Assembly: GCA_963851095.1 (NCBI GenBank)
Contig: CAWKOX010000020.1
Span: forward strand, 1 to 64,000
Source of the DNA: Oleispira sp963851095
GTDB taxonomy: Bacteria; Pseudomonadota; Gammaproteobacteria; Pseudomonadales; Oceanobacteraceae
DNA: 64,000 nucleotides
Direction: 5' to 3'
Position numbers and translations under genes: made by a program. Positions within the stretch are counted from its first letter, which is position 1. Every line of letters starts with the position of its first letter. The notes under the pieces are model-generated. The model was given only the letters and a program-made list of their open reading frames with translations, ran no database searches and was not told the DNA's origin. Of the stretch, positions 36,591 to 46,361 are shown in pieces.

Positions 36591-37844
36591 TCAATCATCC
36601 CCCACCACCATGTTTCGACCCGCGTCTTTTGCACGTAATAAGTATTCACCAGCCTGATTCATCAATTCATTAAGTGTTTCATATTTTATATTAGTGATGC
36701 CGGCACTAAACGCTAAACGTATAAATTCTTCTTCATTCACATCGATAAGTTTTGCGGCTAAGTGTTGTTTAAAACTATCTATCACCTGAATCGCTTGCCC
36801 ATTACTCAGCCCAGGTATAAGTACACAAAACTCTACCCCTCCCAATCGAGATACCAAAAATCTGCCAAGCATACTTTCTAATTCTCTAGAAAATATCTTC
36901 AGCACTTCATCTCCTGCCTCATGTCCATACTCTTCATTTATAAACTTAAAGCTGTCGATATCGATAATAGCCAACGACAATTCAGTCTGACTATTTATCG
37001 CTTGTTTCAATAGCTTATCGCCTGCTTCACAAAAATATCGCCTATTGTAGAGCGAGGTTAAATAATCGCGATTGGCCAAATTCTGAATTTTATTTAACTG
37101 TTCTAACGCTTCGATATTGTTCGTTATTCGACAATAGAATTCTTCTTGCTGAAAAGGTTTATTCAGGAAGTCATCAGCCCCGTTTTTAATAAATTTAATC
37201 GATAAAAAACCGCCATCTTCCCCCGACAATCCTATAATAATCATATCAAATTTTTCATACTGTCGACGTATCGCCTGTACTAACTCAAAACCATCCATCT
37301 CAGGCATGTTGTAATCAGTAATTACCATTTTTATATGCGGATATATTTCTAATTGTGCCATCGCTTCAATACCGTTTTCAGCTTCTAGCACTTGGTATTT
37401 ATGCGCAATTAATAAACGTGTGATGTGTTTTCGATACTGTTTAGAATCTTCAACAACCAACACTTGAATGCTCTGATTTTTATAGAGTCGATTAACCATA
37501 TTAATCGCATATCGATACGAGTATCGTGTCTCTTTTACCACATAGTCTACAACGCCTAGCTTCACTAACTCTTCTCGACGTTCTTCTTGATAGCTTCCGG
37601 TAAGTACGATGACAGGAAATCTTTCTTCCAATAAAAATTCAACTAACTCACCATTCGTTGCATCAGGTAATACCAGATCAATAATGCCTGCAAATAATGT
37701 TTCTTTATGCTCGTTATAGAGTAATTTTGCTTCCTTCATGGAAGATGCAAAAAAAGGTTCAAGCTCCAGTGATTGCTGAGCAAGGTGTTTCAGTATCTTT
37801 AGAATAATTGGACTATCTTCAACAATAAGGACTTTATTCTTCAT
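36591..37844 (-). CDS. PleD-like response regulator: REC-REC-GGDEF with degenerate GGVEF
   Basis: 417 residues from the ATG at 37844 (MKNKVLIVEDSP); the frame extends eleven codons further without a better start. Receiver 1 (5-120) has IVED and a phospho-Asp in GIIDLVLPD. Receiver 2 (130-245) has VVED, the phospho-Asp in VITDYNMPEMDG and the Lys in LNKPF. The GGDEF domain (260-415) has IDIDSFKFINEEYGHEAGDEVL, but the signature reads RLGGVEF, with Val at the catalytic acidic position, and no RxxD inhibitory site precedes it. It may be a c-di-GMP-independent or very weak cyclase. Confidence 0.9.
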   Translation of the reverse strand: MKNKVLIVEDSPIILKILKHLAQQSLELEPFFASSMKEAKLLYNEHKETLFAGIIDLVLPDATNGELVEFLLEERFPVIVLTGSYQEERREELVKLGVVDYVVKETRYSYRYAINMVNRLYKNQSIQVLVVEDSKQYRKHITRLLIAHKYQVLEAENGIEAMAQLEIYPHIKMVITDYNMPEMDGFELVQAIRRQYEKFDMIIIGLSGEDGGFLSIKFIKNGADDFLNKPFQQEEFYCRITNNIEALEQLNKIQNLANRDYLTSLYNRRYFCEAGDKLLKQAINSQTELSLAIIDIDSFKFINEEYGHEAGDEVLKIFSRELESMLGRFLVSRLGGVEFCVLIPGLSNGQAIQVIDSFKQHLAAKLIDVNEEEFIRLAFSAGITNIKYETLNELMNQAGEYLLRAKDAGRNMVVGDD

Positions 37845-37973
37845 TGATAATGTCTCTGCAATATACTCGTATATCAAAGCATAAAGTGTAAATTAACTAA
37901 TTTTTATTAACCTTATTCCTGTAAATAAATAAGCTAACAAAGATTAACAACCTAGCGTCTAAATCCTTAATGT

Positions 37974-39848
37974 TTAAACTTTGAAGCGCTGAACAGTACC
38001 TTGTAGCTCAGACCCTAACTTAGCTAACTCACCACTCGCTTGGGCAGCTTGATTTGCCTGTTCATGACACACATGAGCCAGTTCATTAATTCGAACAACA
38101 TTGCGATTTATTTCTTCCGAAGCACAGCCCTGTTCTTTCGCCGCTGTCGCTACTTGGGTATTCATATCATTAATATTTGAAATATTATCGTAGATTGAAT
38201 CTAAAATTTTGCTGGATTGCGACACCTTTTCGATACCCGACTTTGCTCTCTCTCGAGAGCGAGTAACGGTCTCAACAACATCCGCAGTTCCCTTCTGGAA
38301 TTGGTTAATATTCTCGCGTATTGATTCAGTAGATTCTTGAGTACGACTTGCAAGTGTTCTCACCTCATCGGCTACCACAGCAAAGCCTCGTCCCTGTTCA
38401 CCCGCTCGGGCTGCTTCAATTGCAGCGTTTAATGCAAGTAGGTTTGTTTGTTCAGCAATTGCGCTAATTGTGGATAAAATATCTCCGATGCTTTCACTGT
38501 TTTTTTGTAATTCTTCAATGGCTTGAGCAGCGCCTTCCACTTCGTTATTTAAACGCTCAATTTCAACTCGAGCATCATCGGTTACCGTTTTTCCTCGACC
38601 GATTTCAATGGTGACATCATTCACCGCAGAAGCGGCGGTATCTGCATTTTCAGCAATGCTTTGTATCGTCGCAGTCATTTCATTAATCGCGGTCACAGCC
38701 TGTTCTATTTCTTGCTGCTGCTGCTCGCTCGCATCTCCCACCTCTTTAGTGATGCTCGACATTTCTTCCGACGCTTGCGCAACTTGGATCGACCCATCTT
38801 TGACTTGGTTCACGGTATCTCGCAAGCTAGAAATTAACGCATCAAAAGAACGCGATAACGCTCCTACTTCATCATGAGATATATGATTCACTAACTTTGT
38901 TAAATCTAAGTCATCAGCAATAATATGAATTTTTTCAGTAATAGACTGAACGGGGCGATAAATTGCGCGTGATATTATTATCATCAACCCTGACAGTAAT
39001 GAGAATATAACGGTAATTATGACTGTAAGATTTATATAGACTAACGTTGTTGTCTTAGTGATTTCTGAATTTACAAATTCGGTTAATGTATCAAAAGATT
39101 CTTCTGTTGAATGAACGGTTGCTCTCAGCTCAGCCAATAAACCTGACCTTTCATCTAGCCCCAGCGTCATTTCGTTATCCACTAGGCTTTTGAAATCTTC
39201 GCGGTACCGACTAATTTTATCGGTCATTTCTTCAATGGTATAAGGCTCATACTCATCTAAAGCATTGGTGAATTTTGTATAATTTTGCTCAAATTTTGTT
39301 AGGTATTTCATATCTCGGCGTAACATAAAATCTTTTTCATTACGTCTTAACATGAGTAAATGAACTAATATTTCATGTTGCCCCGCTTCTTCTGATAATG
39401 TCTCAATATCATGAACGGCAGAGCGTAATGTACCATACAGTCCACTTTCTGAATCAAGCCCAATCTCTAATTGAAGAGTGACGATCTGATTAAAAATTTT
39501 TTCGTAATCATTAATAAGTTGTAACAACTTTTCAGCTTGCGCGGTCTCTAAGTTTTGAGCAGTCAAAGCATCACTTAATTGAAGAATACTGGTTTTCATT
39601 GCCATGGCAGAGTCAGTAAATTTCTCACTGTACTTTTCATTTTTACGGGTAAAGAAGTCTTTCTCGTGCTTCCTCAAGGTTAATACGTCACTATTCAATT
39701 CTTCTTTAATCAGTAATATATTATTTAACTGTCCGATGCGACCGAACTCATAAACGCTAACCACGGTGGTCAGTACCAATCCAATGATGACGCAACATAA
39801 GATAAGTGAGTGTTTATTCTTAATGCTAATATTACTTAGAAAATTCAT
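37974..39848 (-). CDS. Methyl-accepting chemotaxis protein with HBM sensor domain
   Basis: 624 residues. A membrane segment (about 13-33) is followed by a periplasmic helical bimodular domain (about 40-270) built of two similar halves: LRKHEKDFFTRKNEKYSEKF and LRRNEKDFMLRRDMKYLTKF. A second membrane segment (about 268-290), a HAMP domain (about 292-345) and the signalling hairpin with AIEAARAGEQGRGFAVVADEVRTLA follow. HBM receptors such as McpS bind organic acids. It is 130 bases upstream of the REC-REC-GGDEF gene on the same strand, possibly co-transcribed. Confidence 0.94.
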   Translation of the reverse strand: MNFLSNISIKNKHSLILCCVIIGLVLTTVVSVYEFGRIGQLNNILLIKEELNSDVLTLRKHEKDFFTRKNEKYSEKFTDSAMAMKTSILQLSDALTAQNLETAQAEKLLQLINDYEKIFNQIVTLQLEIGLDSESGLYGTLRSAVHDIETLSEEAGQHEILVHLLMLRRNEKDFMLRRDMKYLTKFEQNYTKFTNALDEYEPYTIEEMTDKISRYREDFKSLVDNEMTLGLDERSGLLAELRATVHSTEESFDTLTEFVNSEITKTTTLVYINLTVIITVIFSLLSGLMIIISRAIYRPVQSITEKIHIIADDLDLTKLVNHISHDEVGALSRSFDALISSLRDTVNQVKDGSIQVAQASEEMSSITKEVGDASEQQQQEIEQAVTAINEMTATIQSIAENADTAASAVNDVTIEIGRGKTVTDDARVEIERLNNEVEGAAQAIEELQKNSESIGDILSTISAIAEQTNLLALNAAIEAARAGEQGRGFAVVADEVRTLASRTQESTESIRENINQFQKGTADVVETVTRSRERAKSGIEKVSQSSKILDSIYDNISNINDMNTQVATAAKEQGCASEEINRNVVRINELAHVCHEQANQAAQASGELAKLGSELQGTVQRFKV

Positions 39849-39934
39849 TCTAATACCCTGAAAATAATTCTACGTTCATTGAGTATAGATGAGTCTAAGT
39901 AAGCTGGAGGGTTTATGACGATATTGTTGAGTTG

Positions 39935-39962
39935 GCTTCCTTTTATATAACAAAAAGGAAGC
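39935..39962. terminator. Hairpin after the ZnuD-like receptor gene
   Basis: GCTTCCTTTT and AAAAGGAAGC pair perfectly with an eight-base loop. It lies about 45 bases past the stop of the minus-strand receptor gene. Confidence 0.6.
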
Positions 39963-40006
39963 TCTGATGGGTCTTTTACTACGATTACTCTTAAAAGATG
40001 AGCGCT

Positions 40007-42187
40007 CTAGAACTTTAAGCTAAGCGCTAAACTGACATTCCTACCAGGTTGCGGGGCTTGCTCTTTTACGAAAGAAGTATGCTGCCTGATCTCTTCATCG
40101 AGTAAATTATTCGCTTTTAAATCAATACGATACTCATTTTTGGCAAGCATTGCCTGATACGTTACGCCTAAGCTTAGTAAGTCATAGCCTAAACTTACTT
40201 CTTCATTCTCAGCGACTTGATCTTGCTTTTGAATTTGCTGCCACTGTCCAAATAGCATCCAGTCAGATTGGGTTGAAAATAACGCCATGCTAGACGCTTC
40301 AAAACCCAAACCAATACGATCGGCCGGAATACGTGGCAGATCATTCGCCCTTACTCGGTCGGCCATGCCCGTTAATGTTAAACCCTCTATTAATTGGAAA
40401 GCCACATCTAATTCGCCCCCGACAAAAGTCGCATCTTGCTGAACAACGTTGTACTGGCCAAAACCATCAACTTCACGGTTGGCATTTTGGGCATAGATAA
40501 AGTCTGAAATGTTGTTTTGATACAGGTTTAATGCGGTTGTTAATTGGCCCTTAGTTTTACGCACGCCAACTTCTATATTCAAAGCTTCTTCAACTTTTAA
40601 ATTAGGGTTACCCACATCAAAAGTCTGAGTAGCCGCATGAGCACCACAAGAAAACAGTTCTTGGGTTGCTGGCGCACGCTGGGCTGAAGTCAACGAGCTC
40701 ACTAGCTGCCACCCCTGTGAACCTGCAAAGTTAAGATCACGTACTAAGCCTAATGATAAGCTATGAGTATCAAAATCTTTGTTCTTATACTGTTCAGCGC
40801 TCAAGCCTTCGACTTCACAAATGGGATTAATGCTGTCTGGCTTATTAGGTGATAGCTTAGCCTGCTCTAAACGTGCGCCCAGCTCTATCCCCCAATCAGA
40901 GACTTTGGTTTTTCCTAACCAAAATACACCGACAAGCGAGCTGTCTGTTTTGGGAACCACGGCCTCTTCGCCCACCGCTTTAAAAGTATCTTGCGAGAAC
41001 TGAATGCCTACTGCTTGAGAAAGCTTAGTTTGAAAAAGACCGTCTACTGGAGCAAGTAATACTTCACTGCGCCCTTCAAATCCTTTGCGGCGAAATTTAG
41101 TGCCTATAACCCCATCTTCAATTTCATCGTGGCGATAGTCATTAAAGCCTATGCGGAATTTAACCGAATCTATTCCTTCTATTGGTTGATCAACACGACT
41201 GTCTAAATCAATTCGACGCTGACGCATCTCAATACGAGCGCCCTCACTTTCGTGGTGTTCATGTTCTTCAGCTGTTTCGCCTTCTACATGCTCTTCTTCA
41301 TGCACATGACCTGGCAAACCGTATTCACTTTTACTTTCACTCAGCGCAATACCCACGTAGCCAGACGGAAAAACATAACTCGAGCCAAACGTAAGATTAT
41401 TACTGTAAGACGTATCGGAATTACCTAATGTCTCTTCAGTATCATGCTCGTCATGCGCCTCTTCAGTTTCCCCTTCCTCGTGCTCGTCATGTTCAGCTAA
41501 TTCAGGCAGTTCATATTCGTCACTGCGAAAGTGGCTGGCCGATACACGCCAATGCACTTCGTTACCTGAAGATAAATCGACAGAATCCGAGTGGTTCATC
41601 GCCGCCGTTTTTCCTTTATTTACCGTGTCATACTGTACTCGAATATTGGTTGCTGGCTGGGCTAATCCCGTTGGAATACGTTCATCGACTACATTCACCA
41701 CACCGCCAAAAGCACCACTGCCGTACATTAGAGTCGCAGGGCCGCGTAGAACTTCAATTTTCGTTGCGCTCTGAGCATCGGCATTCACTCCATGATCTGG
41801 GCTAATCGTTGACGCATCTAAAGTATCAATACCATCTTGTAAAACTTTAACCCGCGCACCCGACATACCACGAACGACAGGACGACCCACAGACGAACCA
41901 TAACTTGAGTTATGAATGCCGGGCTGTGCTGATAGGGTTTCACCTAGGCTGGTTGCACGTTGTCTGTTTAGGTCTTCGTCTGTCAGCAGTGTTGCGGGCT
42001 GTGCCATTTCATCTTGGCCTTGATCAAAGCTATGCGCACTGATTACGACCTTATCAAGTTGAATGCTTTTATCGCGCTGACTTTCGCTCTTGTCTTGAGC
42101 AGAGTCTGCCTGAACGGTGAAGGCGGATGATGCAAGTAGCATCGCCATAACGCGACTTAGACGCGGCTGAATTAACGAATTTTTCAT
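40007..42187 (-). CDS. znuD: ZnuD-like TonB-dependent outer-membrane zinc receptor
   Basis: 726 residues from the ATG at 42187 (MKNSLIQPRLSRVMAMLLAS opens a signal peptide); the frame runs 23 codons further up without one. The plug domain has RPVVRGMSGARVKVLQDGID, SPDHGVNADAQSATKIEVLR and GPATLMYGSGAFGGVVNVVD, closely following ZnuD. Two extracellular-loop regions are packed with His and acidic residues (HDEHEEGETEEAHDEHD and HVHEEEHVEGETAEEHEHH), expected zinc collectors. It ends in LALSLKF with the barrel-terminal Phe. It follows a small partner gene behind a Zur-like palindrome. Confidence 0.9.
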   Translation of the reverse strand: MKNSLIQPRLSRVMAMLLASSAFTVQADSAQDKSESQRDKSIQLDKVVISAHSFDQGQDEMAQPATLLTDEDLNRQRATSLGETLSAQPGIHNSSYGSSVGRPVVRGMSGARVKVLQDGIDTLDASTISPDHGVNADAQSATKIEVLRGPATLMYGSGAFGGVVNVVDERIPTGLAQPATNIRVQYDTVNKGKTAAMNHSDSVDLSSGNEVHWRVSASHFRSDEYELPELAEHDEHEEGETEEAHDEHDTEETLGNSDTSYSNNLTFGSSYVFPSGYVGIALSESKSEYGLPGHVHEEEHVEGETAEEHEHHESEGARIEMRQRRIDLDSRVDQPIEGIDSVKFRIGFNDYRHDEIEDGVIGTKFRRKGFEGRSEVLLAPVDGLFQTKLSQAVGIQFSQDTFKAVGEEAVVPKTDSSLVGVFWLGKTKVSDWGIELGARLEQAKLSPNKPDSINPICEVEGLSAEQYKNKDFDTHSLSLGLVRDLNFAGSQGWQLVSSLTSAQRAPATQELFSCGAHAATQTFDVGNPNLKVEEALNIEVGVRKTKGQLTTALNLYQNNISDFIYAQNANREVDGFGQYNVVQQDATFVGGELDVAFQLIEGLTLTGMADRVRANDLPRIPADRIGLGFEASSMALFSTQSDWMLFGQWQQIQKQDQVAENEEVSLGYDLLSLGVTYQAMLAKNEYRIDLKANNLLDEEIRQHTSFVKEQAPQPGRNVSLALSLKF

Positions 42188-42301
42188 TGAAATACTTTCT
42201 CTTTGCACATAAATGCTCACACATGAACGCTTCACATAACGCACATTAAGCAGCATTTATATATTTTATATCGGTCGATTGGGTGTAATAACGAATAAAG
42301 A

Positions 42302-42616
42302 TTAAGCTAAGAAAGTAAGTGGTGGCGCGCGGGTTGGTGGCGAGTAATCTCGATTAAAAGATGATTGCAGCAGTACTGATACGATAAAAGGCTGATTAAA
42401 TCGCGGATTAAGTAAGCTGATCGCAGGAGGAAGTATGCCCCCGTCTGCGCTTTGGTTTAATAAGCAAAATTCACAGTGCGTATCCGTGCTCAAAGCATCA
42501 TGGGCCAATTGCTCATGTAAGCCTTGCAACGCAGCCACAGTAATCAGTAAGACACTGAGCATCATAGGTAGCTGCTTAAAACGCAGCCAACGCGTGAATG
42601 TAAATTTTGTGGTCAC
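42302..42616 (-). CDS. Small DUF2946-like membrane protein upstream of the zinc receptor
   Basis: 104 residues with one hydrophobic segment (LPMMLSVLLITVAALQGL, about 16-33), followed by a HEQLAHDALSTDTHCEFCLL segment whose His and CxxC could bind a metal. Small proteins with this HxxxH...CxxC arrangement are found beside metal-linked TonB receptors. It lies 115 bases before the receptor start and 58 bases after a Zur-like box, so it is likely the first gene of a zinc-repressed operon. Confidence 0.7.
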   Translation of the reverse strand: MTTKFTFTRWLRFKQLPMMLSVLLITVAALQGLHEQLAHDALSTDTHCEFCLLNQSADGGILPPAISLLNPRFNQPFIVSVLLQSSFNRDYSPPTRAPPLTFLA

Positions 42617-42674
42617 AAAAACAACCTACTTTGAGTAAGACGTACTGCTTTGATCAAACAAATGGGCTTGATAC

Positions 42675-42687
42675 GTTATAAAATAAC
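42675..42687 (-). promoter_or_regulatory. zur box: Zur-like operator before the zinc-receptor operon
   Basis: GTTATAAAATAAC differs at one position from the gammaproteobacterial core GTTATA-N-TATAAC. It is 58 bases upstream of the small DUF2946-like gene. Two similar boxes occur at 50460 and 54158 in this window. Confidence 0.7.
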
Positions 42688-42790
42688 ACTTTGGTACTAG
42701 TTTGCACAAAGCCCTAATCAAAGTAAAGCTGGCTAAAGCGTTTAGATTCAGTTTATTTGTATATTTAAGCGACATAGCACTATACGTATA

Positions 42791-43546
42791 CTAGCGGCGA
42801 TTCCAGGTAAGACACTCTTCTAGGGTAATGCCTTTACCACCAAAGATATCTAAAGCACTGCCAATCGTGAGATCGACCTTGCCACCAGACAGTTCATCTA
42901 CTCGCTTCAAATCTTGTAAAGAGCGAGCGCCACCGGCATAGGTCACAGGAATGGAGGCGTGCTGGCCTAATAACGTTACCAGCTCTTCATCGATACCGGC
43001 CTGTAAGCCTTCTACGTCTGCAGCATGAATCAAAAACTCATCACAATGACTGGCTAGCTCAGATAATGTTTGGCCATCAACCGCCGTTTCTGTGACGGTC
43101 TGCCAGCGATCGGTAGCAATATTCCAGCCCACGTCTGTTCGGCGACAACTAAGGTCTAATACCAAGCGACTTTTACCCGTTTCAGCTTTTAAAGCTTCTA
43201 AACGCTGCCAAGAGAATTGTCCACCTTCAAATAAATAGGAGGTCACAATCACGTGGCTCGCACCGGCTTGTAAGAACTCAGCAGCATTGTCTTGGTTAAC
43301 ACCGCCACCAAACTGTAATGCATTTGGCCAGGCCGCTAATGCTTTTAACGCTTCTTCCTTATTACCAGGGCCAAGCGCAATAACGTGCCCACCTTGTAGA
43401 TTATGCTGGCGATAAAGTTGAGCATAATAAGCAGCGTCATACTGACTAATAAAGTTAGTATCAGCACCTTGATCATTCAAGCTGCCACCTACAATTTGTT
43501 TAACCTGACCTTGATGAAGATCGATACACGGACGAAACTGAGTCAC
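42791..43546 (-). CDS. hisA: HisA-type isomerase of the eukaryotic (HIS6) branch
   Basis: 251 residues, a TIM barrel. The start MTQFRPCIDLHQGQVKQIVGGSL matches the eukaryotic-type phosphoribosylformimino-AICAR-ribotide isomerase, which differs from the usual bacterial HisA opening. QFGGGVNQDNAAEFLQAGASHVIVTSYLF and VTYAGGARSLQDLKRV follow the barrel halves, with the catalytic Asp in PCIDLHQ and a second acidic site in HAADVEGL. It acts at the fourth step of histidine synthesis. No other his gene is in the window. Confidence 0.82.
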   Translation of the reverse strand: MTQFRPCIDLHQGQVKQIVGGSLNDQGADTNFISQYDAAYYAQLYRQHNLQGGHVIALGPGNKEEALKALAAWPNALQFGGGVNQDNAAEFLQAGASHVIVTSYLFEGGQFSWQRLEALKAETGKSRLVLDLSCRRTDVGWNIATDRWQTVTETAVDGQTLSELASHCDEFLIHAADVEGLQAGIDEELVTLLGQHASIPVTYAGGARSLQDLKRVDELSGGKVDLTIGSALDIFGGKGITLEECLTWNRR

Positions 43547-43639
43547 AATGGCTACCTATAAAAGCTATCAATAAAGCGAGTATTACAAACGGGCTATAAA
43601 AGAGATCCATTATATCGGATATTAAAAGCCCGTGTCAGC

Positions 43640-44926
43640 TTAGCGTTTAGGCGTGTCGTCTGTGTCCGGCTCATCATTGTCTGTTACACCAAACTCTTCG
43701 TCATCACTGGCTGTGTCATCGACATCAGAAGTCTGACTAGCAGAACGCGCTTCTTCTTTCAGAGCTTCCGCTTTCTCTTCGGCGACTTCTTCTGCAGCCG
43801 CTCGACTCGCAGATATTTGGCCTTGAAAGTAATCAACTAGCGCTTCTGTAACCGCTTTTTCTGCCGGCTGAAATTCTGTTTTCACCAGCACAATTAAAGA
43901 CTGCGCATGAACATGCTCATCCCCTTTTGGATGGGCAACCACATTACCGTCTTTGGTCACATAGCCTAATGCGGTACCTAAGTTGGCTTGAATCAAAGCA
44001 TTTACAACATCAGCCCACGGCTCACCTTCAAGCCATACTGGGTAGCGATGAGGGTGGTCGTTAGCACGAGTAAACATATCCTCAATGATTACTTCTGATC
44101 CTGGAGCATCCATCGAGCGCACAATAATTTCTGGGTACGAACGAATCGGTCTTAATACCGATTTCACACCGAGCGCTTTCATTCGTGGTCGGTTTTCATC
44201 CACCACACATTCAATAATGGTTTTATGACACGTGTGTAGCTCATTCAGGCGATGAGCAACATCGAAGGTAAAGCTATCACTATCGCTAACATATTCATTG
44301 CGTGCTAAAACAACGATGTGCTTAGCCCGTTCTGCGCCAGCACGTTCTAAATCAGCAGGATTACTTGGCGTGCCATTAACATGCACAGCGCCTAATTCAC
44401 GCAGTGAGTCAGGCAGGCCCGATGTAAAATCGGTATTTAACAGCTGGACAGGAATATTTTCATAATCAGAATTTTCACGAATTTGTGTGATCAACCGAAT
44501 AAAGTAGTGCTCGCGATTATATTTAGGCGCGTTGATGATTAAGATGTGTTCTTCCATATTCCAATTCCAATGTCCTGTGCGAATTTTTTCTCTGCGGGCG
44601 ATACGAAAATCGACATAATCGCTGATTAAAAATGTCATTAGCGTAATGCCACAAAAATAGATCAACCCAATGGTGGCAGCTTGCCCATAGGGCGTTGCCG
44701 GAGATAAGTCACCAAACCCTACCGTTGTAAGGGTTGTTAGAGTTAACCAAATCCCCTGCCACAACGTCATACCTTCTAAATAAACCATTAAGCCTGCATG
44801 AATGCTTATTAACACAAGCATAATAGCGGCGGTACGCATGACCGCCCGCTTAATGGTTTTATCCGTTTGATAGACAGCATGACGAACTCGCTGCTGATGG
44901 CGAATAAAACGTGTGAACTTGCTCAA
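43640..44926 (-). CDS. Potassium channel with TrkA-N/RCK domains
   Basis: 428 residues. Two membrane helices (about 30-50 and 85-105) flank a pore loop with the selectivity filter TTVGFGD (about 67-73). The cytoplasmic part has an RCK-type domain (EEHILIINAPKYNREHYF, about 125-230) and a second domain to about 350. The last 70 residues are a highly acidic Asp/Glu/Ala tail. It resembles Kch/MthK-type channels gated by ligand. Confidence 0.9.
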   Translation of the reverse strand: MSKFTRFIRHQQRVRHAVYQTDKTIKRAVMRTAAIMLVLISIHAGLMVYLEGMTLWQGIWLTLTTLTTVGFGDLSPATPYGQAATIGLIYFCGITLMTFLISDYVDFRIARREKIRTGHWNWNMEEHILIINAPKYNREHYFIRLITQIRENSDYENIPVQLLNTDFTSGLPDSLRELGAVHVNGTPSNPADLERAGAERAKHIVVLARNEYVSDSDSFTFDVAHRLNELHTCHKTIIECVVDENRPRMKALGVKSVLRPIRSYPEIIVRSMDAPGSEVIIEDMFTRANDHPHRYPVWLEGEPWADVVNALIQANLGTALGYVTKDGNVVAHPKGDEHVHAQSLIVLVKTEFQPAEKAVTEALVDYFQGQISASRAAAEEVAEEKAEALKEEARSASQTSDVDDTASDDEEFGVTDNDEPDTDDTPKR

Positions 44927-45085
44927 GTGTATTCCTTCAGATGATCGACAAGATTCTTATAACATAAATAAACTATAACATGATATTAACCCACGCCGTC
45001 TGTACATATGTACTGTTGATACTCTCGGTATCTCACGCTAATTAGTGATAGTATTTAATCAATTAATATCGGTATAGAGTAGATA

Positions 45086-46354
45086 ATGGTCAAACCAACC
45101 TTAGCAGTAATCGGTAGTGGCATTGCAGGCTTGTCAGCGGCGTGGTTGCTGAAAGATAAATATCAAGTTACATTATTCGAACGCCATGCCAAACCAGGCA
45201 TGGGCGCTTATGCGGTTGATGTAGGTAATCAAGGTAAGCGTGTAGAAATAGACATCCCGCTTAGAATTATCACGGCAGGTTATTACCATGAATTGTTCAA
45301 GCTTTATCAGACCTTAGGCATCGAGATTGAAAGAACCGATCATGCAGGGGCATTTTTCACCCATACTGGCGGTGATGTTTTTCATTATAAAAACTACAAC
45401 GTGGGTAAATATCGATTCTCATTTTTAAACAGCCCCAAGCGCTTATCACGTACCAATTTTCAACAGGGCATGGCCGCGATAAAATTCTTTCGCGACATTA
45501 AAAAAGTAGACATAGAAGAAATCAAGTTACTGACCTTTGGCGAGTTTCTAGAATCATGGCCTTCCACAAATCGCTCTTTTGTCGATGGTGTATTAATGCC
45601 AATGCTTGCTACGATTTGCACCTGTAATTATGACAATATTAAGCAATATCCTGCTCATATAATTATTGGTTACCTTACCTGCGGCGTAGCAAATGAAGGC
45701 GTATGGAAAGCGACGCATGGTGTTGCCGATATTGTGGCAAAAATCACCCAAGGTTACGAAGTCAAAAGCCATTGCCAAATTACTAATATTACATCTTCCG
45801 GCACAGCGGTAGATATCGCCTTAGAATCTGGAGAAGAATTTATTTTTGATCAGATTGTTGTGGCAACACAACCTCAACATGCTGGCCCTATGATTGCGAA
45901 AGACCAGCCAGCACTGGCTCATCACTTTCAACAAATCGATTTTGCTACGAGTAATATGGTTGTTCATCGCGACAGCAGTATTTACCCTCGCCCTTGGCAT
46001 CAAATCTCACCTGTCTGTTATTCGGTGAATCCTAATCATCAACGCCCAATGGCGACTGTATGTTTAAATAAATCAATGCCAACGGTTAAAGATTGCTTGC
46101 CTGTTTTTCAAACATGGCACCCAACACAAACCATCAATCCTGATACTGTATTAGCCAGCGTTACCTTCGAGCGCCCCATCATTAGTTTTGAATCGTTAAA
46201 CCATATTCAAGAGATTAAAAAATCGATGCAGAAAGATAATAATCGCATTTGGTTTTGTGGATCTTACCTGGGCGATGGTATTCCGTTATTAGAAGCCGGC
46301 GTACGCTCATCTCTCGCCGTAGCAAATAATCTAGGAGTGAAAACGCCTTGGTAA
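45086..46354 (+). CDS. FAD-dependent oxidoreductase, amine-oxidase-like
   Basis: 422 residues. The dinucleotide-binding motif VIGSGIAGLSAAWLL and FERHAKPGM (about residues 7-37) and a C-terminal FAD contact (FCGSYLGDGIPLLEAGVRSSLAVANNLG) are clear. The protein resembles the NAD/FAD-binding proteins often found with cyclopropane fatty acid synthase, but no such gene is adjacent here. The substrate is unknown. Confidence 0.85.
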   Translation: MVKPTLAVIGSGIAGLSAAWLLKDKYQVTLFERHAKPGMGAYAVDVGNQGKRVEIDIPLRIITAGYYHELFKLYQTLGIEIERTDHAGAFFTHTGGDVFHYKNYNVGKYRFSFLNSPKRLSRTNFQQGMAAIKFFRDIKKVDIEEIKLLTFGEFLESWPSTNRSFVDGVLMPMLATICTCNYDNIKQYPAHIIIGYLTCGVANEGVWKATHGVADIVAKITQGYEVKSHCQITNITSSGTAVDIALESGEEFIFDQIVVATQPQHAGPMIAKDQPALAHHFQQIDFATSNMVVHRDSSIYPRPWHQISPVCYSVNPNHQRPMATVCLNKSMPTVKDCLPVFQTWHPTQTINPDTVLASVTFERPIISFESLNHIQEIKKSMQKDNNRIWFCGSYLGDGIPLLEAGVRSSLAVANNLGVKTPW

Positions 46355-46361
46355 ACGATTG

